Part shown: piece after piece, positions 16,642-25,763 of the stretch
Layout of the letters: the number at the start of each line of letters is the position of its first letter
How positions within the stretch are numbered: position 1 is the stretch's first letter
DNA from: Planctomycetota bacterium
GTDB taxonomy: Bacteria; Planctomycetota; UBA8742; UBA2392
Direction of reading: 5' to 3'
Assembly: GCA_016722065.1 (NCBI GenBank)
Contig: JADKGX010000001.1
Span: forward strand, 1,860,001 to 1,924,000
DNA length: 64,000 nucleotides
Program-made: the position numbers and the translations under genes
The notes under the pieces: generated by a model
Seen by the model: the letters and a program-made list of their open reading frames with translations, nothing else
The model's database searches: none
Told to the model about the DNA's origin: nothing

Positions 16642-18383
16642 ACAACCTTGTCGATGCGCTGACGGCGGGCTTCTTCCAGCGCTTGTTCCAGGGACACGCA
16701 AAAGCGCAGCACGGAAGGCACTTCCACAAGACCGGCGCGGTCCAGTAACCGTCGCGGCTGCGCCTGCAAGCCGCCAATGATCACGCATGCGCCACGGGCC
16801 TGCAGTTTCTGCAGCACACTTTCCAGGGCCACCAGCCCGGTTACGTCCATCACGGGCACGGCACTCATGTCCAGTACCGCGGTCTTTACCGCCACCGGGG
16901 CATTCAGGATCTGGCTCATGGCTTTTTCGGCGGCGCCAAAAAACAGCGGCCCCGCGATTTCGTACAGGATCACGCCCGGTGGCAGGGGTTCCCGCAACTG
17001 GTTGCCCGCGCCTGTTACCATGCGCGCGCCCGTGATTTCGGCCATGCGCCGCATGAACAACAGGGCCGCCAGCACAATGCCCACGCTGACGGAAACCACC
17101 ATGTCAAACACCACCGTCAGCAGAAGACACAGCAGCAGCACCGCCAGATCGCTGCGCGGCGCCACCCGCAGCATGTGCAAGAAGTGGCGCACGTCGGCCA
17201 TGTTCCAGGCCACCAGCAGCAGCAGTGCGGCCATGCTCGCCATGGGCAGATAGCCTAAAAAGGGCGCCAGCAGCACGACTGCACCCAGAACAAAGACGGC
17301 GTGCGACACAGCTGCCACGGGCGAAGTACCGCCGCTTCGAATGCCGGTGATCGTGCGTGCAATGGCACCCGAGGAAGCGATGCCGCCAAAGAACGGCGCC
17401 ACGATGTTGCCCAGACCCTGGCCCACCAGTTCTGCGTCCGGGTCATGTTTGGTGCTGGTGACGCCATCGGCAACCACGGCTGTCATCAGCGAAACAATCG
17501 CGCCCAGGGCTGCCATGGCAAAGGCCGGGCCGATCAAAGCCCGAAACAGGTCCAGGCTCAAGCCCAGTGGCTGGCCGTCTGCGCCGGTTTCGGCCCACGG
17601 CAAAACGGGCAGGGGCGGAAGTTGTGGAATCACGCCAAAGCGACCTTCCACTGTGGCCACGCCTTGGGCGCCTAGTTCGAGGTTCAAGAAGTAGGCCAGC
17701 GCCGCGCCGGCACCAATGGCGATAACGGAAGCCGGCACCCGTCGCGTTATCTTTGGCCACAGCAGCAACAACAGCAGCGTGATGCACCCGACCAGCAGGT
17801 CCGGCCAGTGCACGGACGCCAGTGCTGTAGCGGTGTCATAGACCTTGTCCCAGTAATGCTCGCCCGTGGCTGTATAGCGCAGGCCCAGAAAATCGCGAAT
17901 CTGCAGCGTCGCGATCACCACGGCGATGCCAGCGGTGAAGCCGGTTGTAACGGGGTGTGGCACAAACGACACCAGCCGCCCCAGCCGGAACAACCCCATA
18001 ATTACCAGAATCACGCCGGCCATGGCGCTGGCCAGTGCCAGGCCGCCCAGCCCGTACTTGGCCGAAATCGGCGCCAGCAGCACCACAAATGCCGCCGTGG
18101 GGCCGGACACGGCGTTGCGCGAACCGCCCGTAACCGCCGTCAGCCCGCCCGCAATGATGGCCGTGTAAAGCCCGTGCTGCGGCTTGACGCCGCTGACGAT
18201 CGCAAAGGCCATGGAAAGCGGCAGTGCAACGATACCCACGGTGATGCCAGCGGTAATGTCGGCCCGCAGGCGCGAAAGCGAATAGCCCTCGCGCAGCAAA
18301 CGCCGAATCGCCACGGCAAAAGGGAAAGTGCGCGAGTTCTTGACCGAAACGGGAATGTGCCGCGCGGTGCGTCCATCCGGCAT
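16638..18383 (-). CDS. SulP family anion transporter with STAS domain
   Basis: Inner-membrane sulfate/bicarbonate-type transporter. The family entry signature is seen in LSRLRADITAGITVGIVALP, followed by about 10-12 membrane helices with SGPTAAFVVLLAPI and HPVTTGFTAGIAVVIA. A cytoplasmic STAS domain closes the protein (roughly the last 120 residues, with AVLDMSAVPVMDVTGLVALE). The ATG at 18383 is preferred. The frame stays open to a TTG at 18476, so an N-terminal extension is possible. No sulfate assimilation genes are adjacent, so the anion cannot be named. Confidence 0.9.
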   Translation of the reverse strand: MPDGRTARHIPVSVKNSRTFPFAVAIRRLLREGYSLSRLRADITAGITVGIVALPLSMAFAIVSGVKPQHGLYTAIIAGGLTAVTGGSRNAVSGPTAAFVVLLAPISAKYGLGGLALASAMAGVILVIMGLFRLGRLVSFVPHPVTTGFTAGIAVVIATLQIRDFLGLRYTATGEHYWDKVYDTATALASVHWPDLLVGCITLLLLLLWPKITRRVPASVIAIGAGAALAYFLNLELGAQGVATVEGRFGVIPQLPPLPVLPWAETGADGQPLGLSLDLFRALIGPAFAMAALGAIVSLMTAVVADGVTSTKHDPDAELVGQGLGNIVAPFFGGIASSGAIARTITGIRSGGTSPVAAVSHAVFVLGAVVLLAPFLGYLPMASMAALLLLVAWNMADVRHFLHMLRVAPRSDLAVLLLCLLLTVVFDMVVSVSVGIVLAALLFMRRMAEITGARMVTGAGNQLREPLPPGVILYEIAGPLFFGAAEKAMSQILNAPVAVKTAVLDMSAVPVMDVTGLVALESVLQKLQARGACVIIGGLQAQPRRLLDRAGLVEVPSVLRFCVSLEQALEEARRQRIDKVV

Positions 18384-18584
18384 GACCAGCACCAGTCTGT
18401 GGCGAGCCACAACCGGGACTGCGAGGCGGGTTGAAACCAGTGAAATCAGCCCGTGACCAGCCCTGCTTCCGGGCAATGCGGCCCGGCTTCGAGCCGAAGA
18501 CTATCTTGCAGCGAGGTACTTTCCAGTCCAGCGTCAACGCGCCTGGCCAATCGTCACTCGTGCGGGGGCGCTTGGTTTGCCAGG

Positions 18585-19685
18585 CTATCCCACGGCGGCC
18601 AGCACGGCGTTGGCTACTTCGTCAACCTGGGCGTCGGTCATGGTGTCAAACACTGGCAGGCTGAGGCAATCGCGGCACAGGGCTTCACTGACGGGCAGGT
18701 CGCCGGCCTTGCCGCCGCTGTCCTTGAAGCACTCCTGCAGGTGCAGTGGCACGGGGTAGTAAATGCCGCAGCCGATGGCCTTTTCGCCCAGCTTTTTCAT
18801 CACGTCATCGCGCCTGGGCAGCAGCACGGTGTACTGGTGATAGATGTGGCTGTTGCCGGTGCTGACAGCTGGCGCGATTACCTTGCTGCTCGCAAACTTG
18901 CTGTTGTAACGGGCGGCCACTTCGGCGCGGCGCTTGTTCCAGGCATCCAGGCGCTTCAACTTCACGCTGAGCACCACAGCCTGCAGCGCATCCAGCCGGC
19001 CGCAGATTCCCACCAGCTTGTTGTAGTAGCGGGGACGCTCACCGTGCACGCGCAGCAAACGTATGCGATCGGCCAGCTCGTCATTGTCGGTCGCCATCAT
19101 GCCGCCGTCGCCGGCGCCGCCCAGGTTCTTGGTGGGGTAGAAACTGTAGCAGCCAATGTGCGAAAGCGTTCCGGCCTTGCGGCCGTGGCGCACTGCGCCA
19201 AAGGCCTGGGCTGCGTCTTCGATGACCGTCAGCTTGTGGGCCTCGGCCAGCTTGTGCACGCCTTCCATGTCGGCGCACTGGCCGTACAGGTCAACGGGGA
19301 TAATCGCCCTGGTGCGGCTGTTCACCTTGGCGCTGGCGGACTTCAGGTCGATGTTGAAAGTATCCTTGTGCACGTCGCAGAAGACGGGCTTCAGGTTCAA
19401 GCGGGCAACGGCGCCGGCTGTCGCAAAGAATGTAAAGGCGGGGACAATCACTTCGTCGCCGGGCTTCAAGCCGGCTGCCATCAGGCCCAGCAGCAATGCA
19501 TCGGACCCGTTGCTGACGCCAATGGCGTGCTTGGTGCCCAGGTAGGCCTGGGCTTCTTTTTCGAACTGTTCAACATACTTGCCCAGCACAAAGGCCTGCT
19601 CGTCAAACACTTGCCCGACCAGCGCCATGACTTCGGCTTTGATTGTCGCGTACTGGGCCTTCAGGTCTAGAAACGGCACACCCAT
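18585..19685 (-). CDS. DegT/DnrJ/EryC1/StrS family sugar aminotransferase
   Basis: 366-residue PLP enzyme that transaminates nucleotide-linked keto-sugars for surface polysaccharide or secondary products. It begins MGVPFLDLKAQYATIK. It has the cofactor segment IGVSNGSDALLLGLMA, Asp157 in VIEDAAQAFGA and the Schiff-base Lys186 in YSFYPTKNLGGAGDGG. The start was chosen at the ATG at 19685, because GGAGG lies six bases upstream; the ATG at 19691 directly abuts GGAGG and is too close. No other sugar genes are adjacent, so the substrate is open. Confidence 0.93.
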   Translation of the reverse strand: MGVPFLDLKAQYATIKAEVMALVGQVFDEQAFVLGKYVEQFEKEAQAYLGTKHAIGVSNGSDALLLGLMAAGLKPGDEVIVPAFTFFATAGAVARLNLKPVFCDVHKDTFNIDLKSASAKVNSRTRAIIPVDLYGQCADMEGVHKLAEAHKLTVIEDAAQAFGAVRHGRKAGTLSHIGCYSFYPTKNLGGAGDGGMMATDNDELADRIRLLRVHGERPRYYNKLVGICGRLDALQAVVLSVKLKRLDAWNKRRAEVAARYNSKFASSKVIAPAVSTGNSHIYHQYTVLLPRRDDVMKKLGEKAIGCGIYYPVPLHLQECFKDSGGKAGDLPVSEALCRDCLSLPVFDTMTDAQVDEVANAVLAAVG

Positions 19686-19731
19686 GGGCATCCTCCGGGC
19701 CGGAATATACATGTGCGGTGCGCGTGCGCGA

Positions 19732-19764
19732 GGGTAACAAGAAACGGGCCCCTTTCGGGGCCCG
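19732..19764 (-). terminator. Intrinsic terminator for the secreted-protein gene at 19795
   Basis: Perfect 8-bp stem CGGGCCCC-TTTC-GGGGCCCG (19745-19764). On the minus strand it is followed by TTTCTTGTT. It lies 30 bp past the stop of the 19795-20427 gene. Confidence 0.75.
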
Positions 19765-19794
19765 CAGTCGCTTCCCGCGTGGGGTCGGGTTGCG

Positions 19795-20427
19795 CTACTT
19801 CACTTGTCCACTGGACTCTTCCTTGGGTGCTTCTTTGGGTGCTGCTTTGGGTGCTGCTTTGGGTGCTGCATTGGGGGCTGCCTTGGGGGCTGCCTTGGGG
19901 GCGTGCTCGGGCGTTTCCGGTGTGCTTTCGGTCTGGCTTGTGCGCTTGATGATCTTGATCTTCACGTGGTAACTGCCGTCTTCGGCTTTTTCTTCCTGCT
20001 CGATATCGACGTCACCTTCGCCTTCTGCGGCCTCGCGGGCTTTCTTGAGCAATTTCTGGATACGCTCACGCAGTTCCTTGGGCAAGCCGGACAAGGCCTC
20101 TTCTTCTGTGCTTTCTTCGGTGCTGCTTTCGTCGCAGCCCTCCGCTTCTTGCCCGGCGGGGTCGGACTCTTCGTGCTCGATCTTGCGCAGGTGTTCTTCG
20201 ATTTCCTTGCGCAGCTTTTCGCGCACGCCCTTTATCTCTTCGCGGATCTTCTTCAGTTCGGCCTCGGCCTCGGCGCCCTCAAGCTCCGTCACCTTGCCGT
20301 TTTCAATCTTTACGACTTTGGTGGTAGAGGATTTCTCGGGCGTGGCGGGTTTGGGTGTGCTGCCGGGTTCACTTTGGGCGCACAGCGGTGCGGCCAGCAG
20401 GAACAAGGCAAACAGGGCGGTCTTCAT
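19795..20427 (-). CDS. Secreted charged protein with KAAP repeats, hypothetical
   Basis: 210 residues. A signal peptide (MKTALFALFLLAAPLCAQ) is followed by a short linker, a long charged helix or coiled coil (about 50-92, AEAELKKIREEIKGVREKL), an acidic Ser/Glu stretch, a second helix (KELRERIQKLLKKAREAAEG) and a C-terminal KAAPKAAPN-type tandem tail. AAGGAGA precedes the ATG, supporting the start. The tail-coding DNA (about 19826-19910) is a tandem array of 12- to 15-nt units. Function is unknown; a periplasmic structural or binding role is only a guess. Confidence 0.75.
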   Translation of the reverse strand: MKTALFALFLLAAPLCAQSEPGSTPKPATPEKSSTTKVVKIENGKVTELEGAEAEAELKKIREEIKGVREKLRKEIEEHLRKIEHEESDPAGQEAEGCDESSTEESTEEEALSGLPKELRERIQKLLKKAREAAEGEGDVDIEQEEKAEDGSYHVKIKIIKRTSQTESTPETPEHAPKAAPKAAPNAAPKAAPKAAPKEAPKEESSGQVK

Positions 20428-20508
20428 GGCGTCTCCTTGGCAAGGGGTGTTCAGCCAGGATTACCGGGGGTGCCATGCAGGCGTTACAGGGATTTTGCCA
20501 GCGCGGGA

Positions 20509-21828
20509 TCAGGGGGCCGGCCGCAGTAACCGCCAGGTCTTGCCGGCCATGTCGATTGCATACAGCAACGACCGGCCGCGGCCCAACACCAGGTTCATGC
20601 CCGTAGTGGTCGTGCCCGAATCCGAAAGCAGCGGGCCGGTTACCTTGGCTTGCAAGCCTGAAAAATACTCGTCTTCCGAAGATTGCGCGTTCTTTACTCG
20701 CAGCAGAAACTTCCCGTCGTGCCAGGCCATGAAGGGCTGCTTGCCGCTGACCTGTTTGCCGTCGGCGCCGGTCAGGGGCACAGCGGCCTTGCCGTCAAAC
20801 AGCCAAAGCTGGGCAATGTTCAGGTCTTTGTCGTAGGCATTGATCAGCGCGCGACCCCGCATGGGCAGCGTGGTGAAGGCCGGGCTTTTGAGCATGCCGC
20901 CCTCGATGGTCTTGACGGTTTCGATGCTGTCGCCGCGCACCACCCACAGGGCGTTGGTTTCGCCGTCGCGCAAGTCCAACAGCAAGGTGTCGTCAAACAC
21001 CTGGGTGAAACGCAGGTCCGTCATCACGGGCTTGCCGGTGGGCAGCAACAGCGGCTGCAACTTGCCCCCGGCGGCAATGAACACCTGGCGCTCGCGCCCG
21101 TTGATGGCCGAAAGATACTGGGTTTTACCCGCAACGCGGCTGGTGTATTCAGTGGCACGGGCCGGCTCGCCCTTTGGGTCTTTGATTGCTGCCAGTTCAC
21201 CTTTGGCTACCTGGTGCAGGGTTACCTTGGGCGCGACCACTGTGTTGTCATACAGACCGAGCAACAGGTCCTGCGCACCCGGAAACAGCGTGATTTCGTA
21301 CTGGTCCGCAAAGGCCGCGTCTTTGCGCATGGCAAGTTGTGCCATGCCCTTTTCCAGACGCCAGATCGCCATGCCGTCTTTTCCCCTTGCCAATACATGC
21401 GGGTTAACGGCGGCGGCGATTGTCAACGTGTCTGCCGATAGCTGTTGGTCGTTGGCTGATTTGACGGCTGCGGCAACCAGACCGTTTACCCACCACAGGG
21501 ATTCGTTCCCCTTGGATCGAGTCCGCACATACAGGCCGTCGCCATCCGGAAAGAAGTCCGCGTTGTCAAAGGCGATCGCGCCGCCGCCAGCTGCCTTGAC
21601 TTCGCGGGCGGCATCTGTGTCCAACCGGTACAGGGTTGCAGAATTGGGGGCGGCTGCATCGGGATAGGTGTAGACGTAGTCACAGCCGCGGATGTCGCCG
21701 ATTACGCCCTTTGCGTCAAAGGGCTTGTCGGCCTCACCTCGCACCAAGGCAAGCCGGGTACCGGAATCCTGTGCCAGGGCAGCAACCGTGGCAAACAAAA
21801 GCAGTGCAAGCGCGGACAGTGTGCGCAT
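20509..21828 (-). CDS. Exported hypothetical protein, probably beta-propeller-like
   Basis: 439 residues with a clear signal peptide (MRTLSALALLLFATVAALAQ). The rest is beta-strand-rich with recurring motifs such as YTYPDAAAPNSATLYRLD, LLLDLRDGETNALWVVRGD and DGKAAVPLTGADGKQVSG, as in TolB- or propeller-type repeats. No catalytic motif is evident. The ATG at 21828 was chosen because GGAGA precedes it and a signal peptide follows; the frame upstream has no such features. It is transcribed in the same direction as argS, 128 bp downstream of it. Confidence 0.7.
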   Translation of the reverse strand: MRTLSALALLLFATVAALAQDSGTRLALVRGEADKPFDAKGVIGDIRGCDYVYTYPDAAAPNSATLYRLDTDAAREVKAAGGGAIAFDNADFFPDGDGLYVRTRSKGNESLWWVNGLVAAAVKSANDQQLSADTLTIAAAVNPHVLARGKDGMAIWRLEKGMAQLAMRKDAAFADQYEITLFPGAQDLLLGLYDNTVVAPKVTLHQVAKGELAAIKDPKGEPARATEYTSRVAGKTQYLSAINGRERQVFIAAGGKLQPLLLPTGKPVMTDLRFTQVFDDTLLLDLRDGETNALWVVRGDSIETVKTIEGGMLKSPAFTTLPMRGRALINAYDKDLNIAQLWLFDGKAAVPLTGADGKQVSGKQPFMAWHDGKFLLRVKNAQSSEDEYFSGLQAKVTGPLLSDSGTTTTGMNLVLGRGRSLLYAIDMAGKTWRLLRPAP

Positions 21829-21956
21829 GGCGTTCTCCGGTTTGTGTCGTGTGCCAGCTTGCCATGAAGCGTGGCCGGCTGGAACTGCGATCAAGCCAGG
21901 CACTGTTTCGCAAGCGGTTCGGGTACCAGGCGTCGATCCTGCGGCCACCAGGTCAG

Positions 21957-23900
21957 TTACATGCGCTCAACCAGGCTGATTCCCAGCAGCGACAGCCCGC
22001 GGCCCAGCACCTTGCGAATGGCATTCACCAGGCGCACGCGGGCCAGGCTAAGTTCGGCGTCTTCACCGACAATGCGGGTGTCCTTGGTGGCGCTCCACCA
22101 CGTTGAAGTCGCACTGGCCAGATCGATCAACGCCCGGGCGACTATGCTGGGTTCCAGTTCGCGGCTGGCGCGGGCCACGGCTGCGGGAAAGTCGGCCAGA
22201 AGCTGCACCAGCAGCCATTCCTCGGGCAGGGCCAGCAGCTTTGCTTCGCCGGAGGCAAAGCTGGGCTCGCCGAACTTTTCGCGATATTTTTCCAGCACGC
22301 TGCCCATGCGCACGAACTGGTACTGCATGTAGGGGCCTGATTCGCCCTCGAAGTCAAGCACGGCGTCCCAGTCAAACTTGACGTTGTTGCGCCGGCCATT
22401 TTTCAGGTCGTTAAACACAACGGCACCGACACCCACGGCGTGGGCGATGCGCTCTGCTTCCGGCGTTTGTGAGAGTTCGGGATTCTTGCTGGCCATGATC
22501 TCGCGCACGGACTTTACGGCTTCGTCCAGCAGGTCTTCCAGCATGATCGCCGTGCCGCGCCGTGTGCTGGTTTTGGCCCACTTGCCGTCCGCCTGCTGAA
22601 ACATCATCAAGCCGAACTCCACGTGCAGACAGCCCTTGGCCCAATCGTGTCCCAGCAACTCCAGTGATTTGAACAGTTGCTCAAAGTGCCACTTCTGTTC
22701 GCCGCCTACCACATAGGCAAGCTCATGGGCATGCCAGTGCCGGTGTCGATAGATGGCTGCGGCCAGGTCGCGCACGTGATAGCTGGTTGCACCGTCGTTC
22801 TTGACCAGCATCAAGGGCGGTTTGTCCTTGCCGTGCGTGTAGATGACGATGGCGCCTTCGCTTTCTTCGGCAACCTTGCTGTCTACGGCGTCGGCAATGA
22901 TGCGGCGGCACAGGTCTTCAGCTGCCACGTAATAGCTTTCACCTACGTACAGGCAGTGATCGCGATAGAAAACGTCGGGCTCGGCTGTCAGCACCCGGGC
23001 ATGCTGCAGGTCTACAACCGGCCACAAGTGAAACGACAAGCCCAGGTGCGCATACATGCGCTCAAACTCCGCAAGGCTGATCGAGCGCGTGTGTTCCCAG
23101 ATGCGAAAGTTGGCCTCGCCATCCTGGCCCGCGCCGGCACGGGTGCCGCCGATCAACGCCTCGATGTGCTGTTCCAGCAGTGAAAACTCGTGGCGGCCTG
23201 CCTCGGCCAGGTCTTCGTTCTCTTTGCTTTCGGCGTTGAAGCGGGCGTACGTCTGGTTCAGCGTTGCCACGCTCATGTCGCCAAGCGGCTGCGGGTCGCC
23301 GGCCCGGGCGCGCTTTTCAACATCCGGAAAATACTTCTTCAGGCCGGCAATCAGCTTGCCAAAGCCGGTGCCCCAGTCGCCCAGATGGTTCACGCCAACC
23401 ACGCGCCAGCCCTGGGCCTCGCGGATGCGCTTGATGCTGTAGCCGATCATCGTCGAGCGCAAGTGGTGCACGGCCAGCGGTTTGGCGATGTTGGGGCTGC
23501 TCAGGTCAATCACCAGCGTCTTGCCGTCGCCTTCTTCACTGTTGCCAAAGCGCCAATGTTCGGGGTTGTCGCCCCCGGTGGTGGTTTCGATGGCATGCAG
23601 CGTGTGGCTGATGGCGGCCTGGTGATTCAACCGAAGGTTGAGGTACGGGCCGGCAGCCGAGACATGCAGCACCAAAGCGCCGGTGGCAGCGGCAAAGGCG
23701 CTGGCCAGCCTGGAGGCGAGTTCGGGGGGCTTGAGGTTGAGGTCGCGGGCCAGCTTGAAACAACCCAGCGCCAGGTCGCCCATCTCTGGTTTGGGGGGCT
23801 TGGCCAGGTTTTCTGCGATTTTTTCTGCGACCAGGCCAAGAGCCGCAAAGGTGCTTAACGCGGCCAGTTCTGCGGCGATAGCTGGTTTCAAGAGTTCCAT
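21957..23900 (-). CDS. argS: Arginyl-tRNA synthetase
   Basis: Class I aminoacyl-tRNA synthetase charging tRNA(Arg). From the ATG at 23900 it has 647 residues. There is an N-terminal tRNA-binding domain (residues 1-120). The catalytic domain has the HIGH-equivalent SPNIAKPLAVHHLRSTMIG. KTSTRRG occupies the KMSK-like position, as in many ArgS (family form KMSTRKG). The C-terminal DALR anticodon-binding domain ends in LLGISLVERM. Length is slightly above the usual 550-600. Clear assignment. Confidence 0.96.
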   Translation of the reverse strand: MELLKPAIAAELAALSTFAALGLVAEKIAENLAKPPKPEMGDLALGCFKLARDLNLKPPELASRLASAFAAATGALVLHVSAAGPYLNLRLNHQAAISHTLHAIETTTGGDNPEHWRFGNSEEGDGKTLVIDLSSPNIAKPLAVHHLRSTMIGYSIKRIREAQGWRVVGVNHLGDWGTGFGKLIAGLKKYFPDVEKRARAGDPQPLGDMSVATLNQTYARFNAESKENEDLAEAGRHEFSLLEQHIEALIGGTRAGAGQDGEANFRIWEHTRSISLAEFERMYAHLGLSFHLWPVVDLQHARVLTAEPDVFYRDHCLYVGESYYVAAEDLCRRIIADAVDSKVAEESEGAIVIYTHGKDKPPLMLVKNDGATSYHVRDLAAAIYRHRHWHAHELAYVVGGEQKWHFEQLFKSLELLGHDWAKGCLHVEFGLMMFQQADGKWAKTSTRRGTAIMLEDLLDEAVKSVREIMASKNPELSQTPEAERIAHAVGVGAVVFNDLKNGRRNNVKFDWDAVLDFEGESGPYMQYQFVRMGSVLEKYREKFGEPSFASGEAKLLALPEEWLLVQLLADFPAAVARASRELEPSIVARALIDLASATSTWWSATKDTRIVGEDAELSLARVRLVNAIRKVLGRGLSLLGISLVERM

Positions 23901-23959
23901 GTTGCGGCCCTGAGTGTCGCCTGCCCTGTCCCCCAACGCGCCATAGATTGGAGGACTTC

Positions 23960-24757
23960 ATGCAGGATGTTTTCAACCAAGCACTTTCCCTGGCACTTCA
24001 ACACACGTCGCCTTCCATGGCAGCGCGGCCCTTTGGCCCGGGTGCTGCCAGCGGGGAGCTGGCCGATCTTCTGACCGACGCCAGTGAAACAGGGCGCCTG
24101 GGCCAGTGCCGCTTCCTGTGGGACATGTACCGCGGCGACCAGCTTCGTTACCTGCCGCGCGCTGCCGGCGAATCGATGGCCGATTTCTCGCGTCGACCGC
24201 ACCGCCACTGTCTGAACCTGACCCGGGTGCTGGTGGATACTCTCAGCCAGCTTTACCGCCGACCCGTCGAACGCACGCTGCGGGGCGAACCCAGCATGGC
24301 GCAGCGTATCCGCGCCGCGTGGGCGCGCAACCCGCTGGACCTGCTGCTGCTGACCTGCGACCGCCTGGCCCGCCTGGAGGGCACCTGTGCACTGGGCGCA
24401 ACCTGGCAGCAGGGGCAGATCCGCCTGTGGCCCTGGCCTGCGCACCGCCTGATTGTGCTGCCCGACCCCAGCCTGCCTTGCCGCCCCAATGCCGTGATCG
24501 CGCTGGCGGCCGGCGACGGCGCCCTGGCACATGTGTGGACCGACCAGCAGGTCGCCACAGTCAGCCAGGGACGCGTGCTGCGCCAGTCTGGCCACGGTTT
24601 GGGCCGGGTGCCCTTTGCCTTTGTGCACGACCGCACCACCCAGGAACTCAAGACAGAAATCAAGGACATGCGGCAGGACCTTGCCGCCAACGCAGGCGCA
24701 CTTCGTGCCGAAGTTGCCGCACTGCGCGAACGCGTGGCGCGGCTGGAATCGAAATAA
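23960..24757 (+). CDS. Small phage-portal-like protein with C-terminal coiled coil
   Basis: 265 residues from the ATG at 23960, with GGAGG five bases upstream. The middle reads like a portal or head-tail connector core: CRFLWDMYRGDQLRYLP, then HCLNLTRVLVDTLSQLYRRP (an N-L-T-R-x-x-V-D-x-x-x-x-L-Y-R pattern), then PFAFVHDR. The last 35 residues (ELKTEIKDMRQDLAANAGAL onward) form a coiled coil in place of the portal's usual C-terminal half. Portal proteins normally have 400-550 residues, so this is a shortened relative or a coincidental resemblance. No terminase, capsid or tail gene is nearby. It is followed directly by a lipoprotein gene whose Shine-Dalgarno overlaps this stop, so they are co-translated. 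Confidence 0.6.
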   Translation: MQDVFNQALSLALQHTSPSMAARPFGPGAASGELADLLTDASETGRLGQCRFLWDMYRGDQLRYLPRAAGESMADFSRRPHRHCLNLTRVLVDTLSQLYRRPVERTLRGEPSMAQRIRAAWARNPLDLLLLTCDRLARLEGTCALGATWQQGQIRLWPWPAHRLIVLPDPSLPCRPNAVIALAAGDGALAHVWTDQQVATVSQGRVLRQSGHGLGRVPFAFVHDRTTQELKTEIKDMRQDLAANAGALRAEVAALRERVARLESK

Positions 24758-24766
24758 GGAGCCAAC

Positions 24767-25387
24767 ATGAGAACGACCTGTCTTGCGGCCGCACTGGCCG
24801 CGCTGATGGCACTTTCCGGCTGCGCGTTGCTGGATGCGCTGGTTGGCGAAACCCAAACCCAGGCCGTAACCGACGACGGCGCACCGCTGTATGAGGACGC
24901 CTTGGGCACACTGACCACAGAGGCAACAGACGCAGCCACGGGCCGTCCCAACCAGCCCAAGCTGATCCACCTGGTTCGGCCCGGCAGCAATGTCAGCGCG
25001 GCGGCAAACTTTGCAGCCGGACTGGGCCCCTGGGGTGCATTGCTTGGCGCACTGGCAACCGGCGCAGCGGGCCTGTATGCGCGGCTGCGCAACAGGCAGC
25101 GGCTGAATGAAATCGGGTTGCGGCAACAGGCCCAGGCGCAACTGGACGAAGCCGGAAGCGCCCTGACCTTTGCCGTGCGATTGATTGAAAAGATCAAGCA
25201 AGCCGGGCCAGACATTGATCGAGACAACGACGGCAAAGTCAGTGCCGAGGAAATCCGCCAGTTCGTACGCGACCGTGGTGCCCGCTTTGCTGACCCGGTG
25301 TTTTTGTCGGAAGTAGTGAGAATCGCCAATGCCAGCCTGACGCCAGCGCAAGAAGCCGCCGAGTTGCGTGCGGCACTGTGCGCCTAG
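24767..25387 (+). CDS. Lipoprotein with membrane helix and EF-hand motif
   Basis: 206 residues. A lipobox (LMALSGC) gives a predicted lipidated Cys near residue 19-20. Residues about 82-105 (GPWGALLGALATGAAGLYAR) form a Gly/Ala-rich hydrophobic helix resembling small phage holins. A helical segment follows. DIDRDNDGKVSAEEI is a textbook calcium-binding EF-hand loop with Asp at positions 1, 3 and 5 and Glu at 12. AAGGAG overlaps the stop of the portal-like gene, and the ATG follows by five bases, so the pair is translationally coupled. The 3' end overlaps the convergent small ORF by 4 bp. Role unknown. Confidence 0.75.
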   Translation: MRTTCLAAALAALMALSGCALLDALVGETQTQAVTDDGAPLYEDALGTLTTEATDAATGRPNQPKLIHLVRPGSNVSAAANFAAGLGPWGALLGALATGAAGLYARLRNRQRLNEIGLRQQAQAQLDEAGSALTFAVRLIEKIKQAGPDIDRDNDGKVSAEEIRQFVRDRGARFADPVFLSEVVRIANASLTPAQEAAELRAALCA

Positions 25388-25662
25388 TGCTGTGCCGGCA
25401 TCGCCGGCTGGCTGCCTTTGCGGTGGGGGTGTTCCAGCAGGTACTTCAACTGGGCCTGCACACGCCGATAGGCGTCAATGCGGCCCTTTTGCAAGTTGGG
25501 TTCTACGCCGTGCTTGTCGGCCCACTGGGCGTCGTCGATGGCGTGTTCCAGAAACTCCAGCATTTCCTGCGCAAGATTGGCGTGCATCGTCGTCGTCTCG
25601 TTTTCCGTGGCTTGGTCTTTGGCGCGCAAAAGGTAGCGACCGCGCTGCCCGTTCCAAGACAA
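25384..25662 (-). CDS. Small hypothetical protein
   Basis: 92 codons from a TTG at 25662, or 67 from an ATG at 25587. The product is charged and helical (LAQEMLEFLEHAIDDAQWAD, RIDAYRRVQAQLKYLLEHPH) with no signal peptide. It fills the gap between two plus-strand genes and ends convergently, 4 bp into the EF-hand lipoprotein gene. Composition looks like a genuine small protein rather than a shadow. No Shine-Dalgarno supports the TTG. Function unknown. Confidence 0.45.
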   Translation of the reverse strand: MSWNGQRGRYLLRAKDQATENETTTMHANLAQEMLEFLEHAIDDAQWADKHGVEPNLQKGRIDAYRRVQAQLKYLLEHPHRKGSQPAMPAQH

Positions 25663-25763
25663 TTCAACCCGGATTTGGCGCGCCGGTGTTCAGAAAACGC
25701 AAAGTGTCGTTATCATCTTTGGCGCAAAAGGCCCGCCATGGTGCCACTGCCGGAGACTGTGAA

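Noticed and set aside
24767..25387. Calling the portal-like and EF-hand pair an active prophage
   Set aside because: No integrase, terminase, capsid, tail or attachment site is seen, and flanking genes are core housekeeping.
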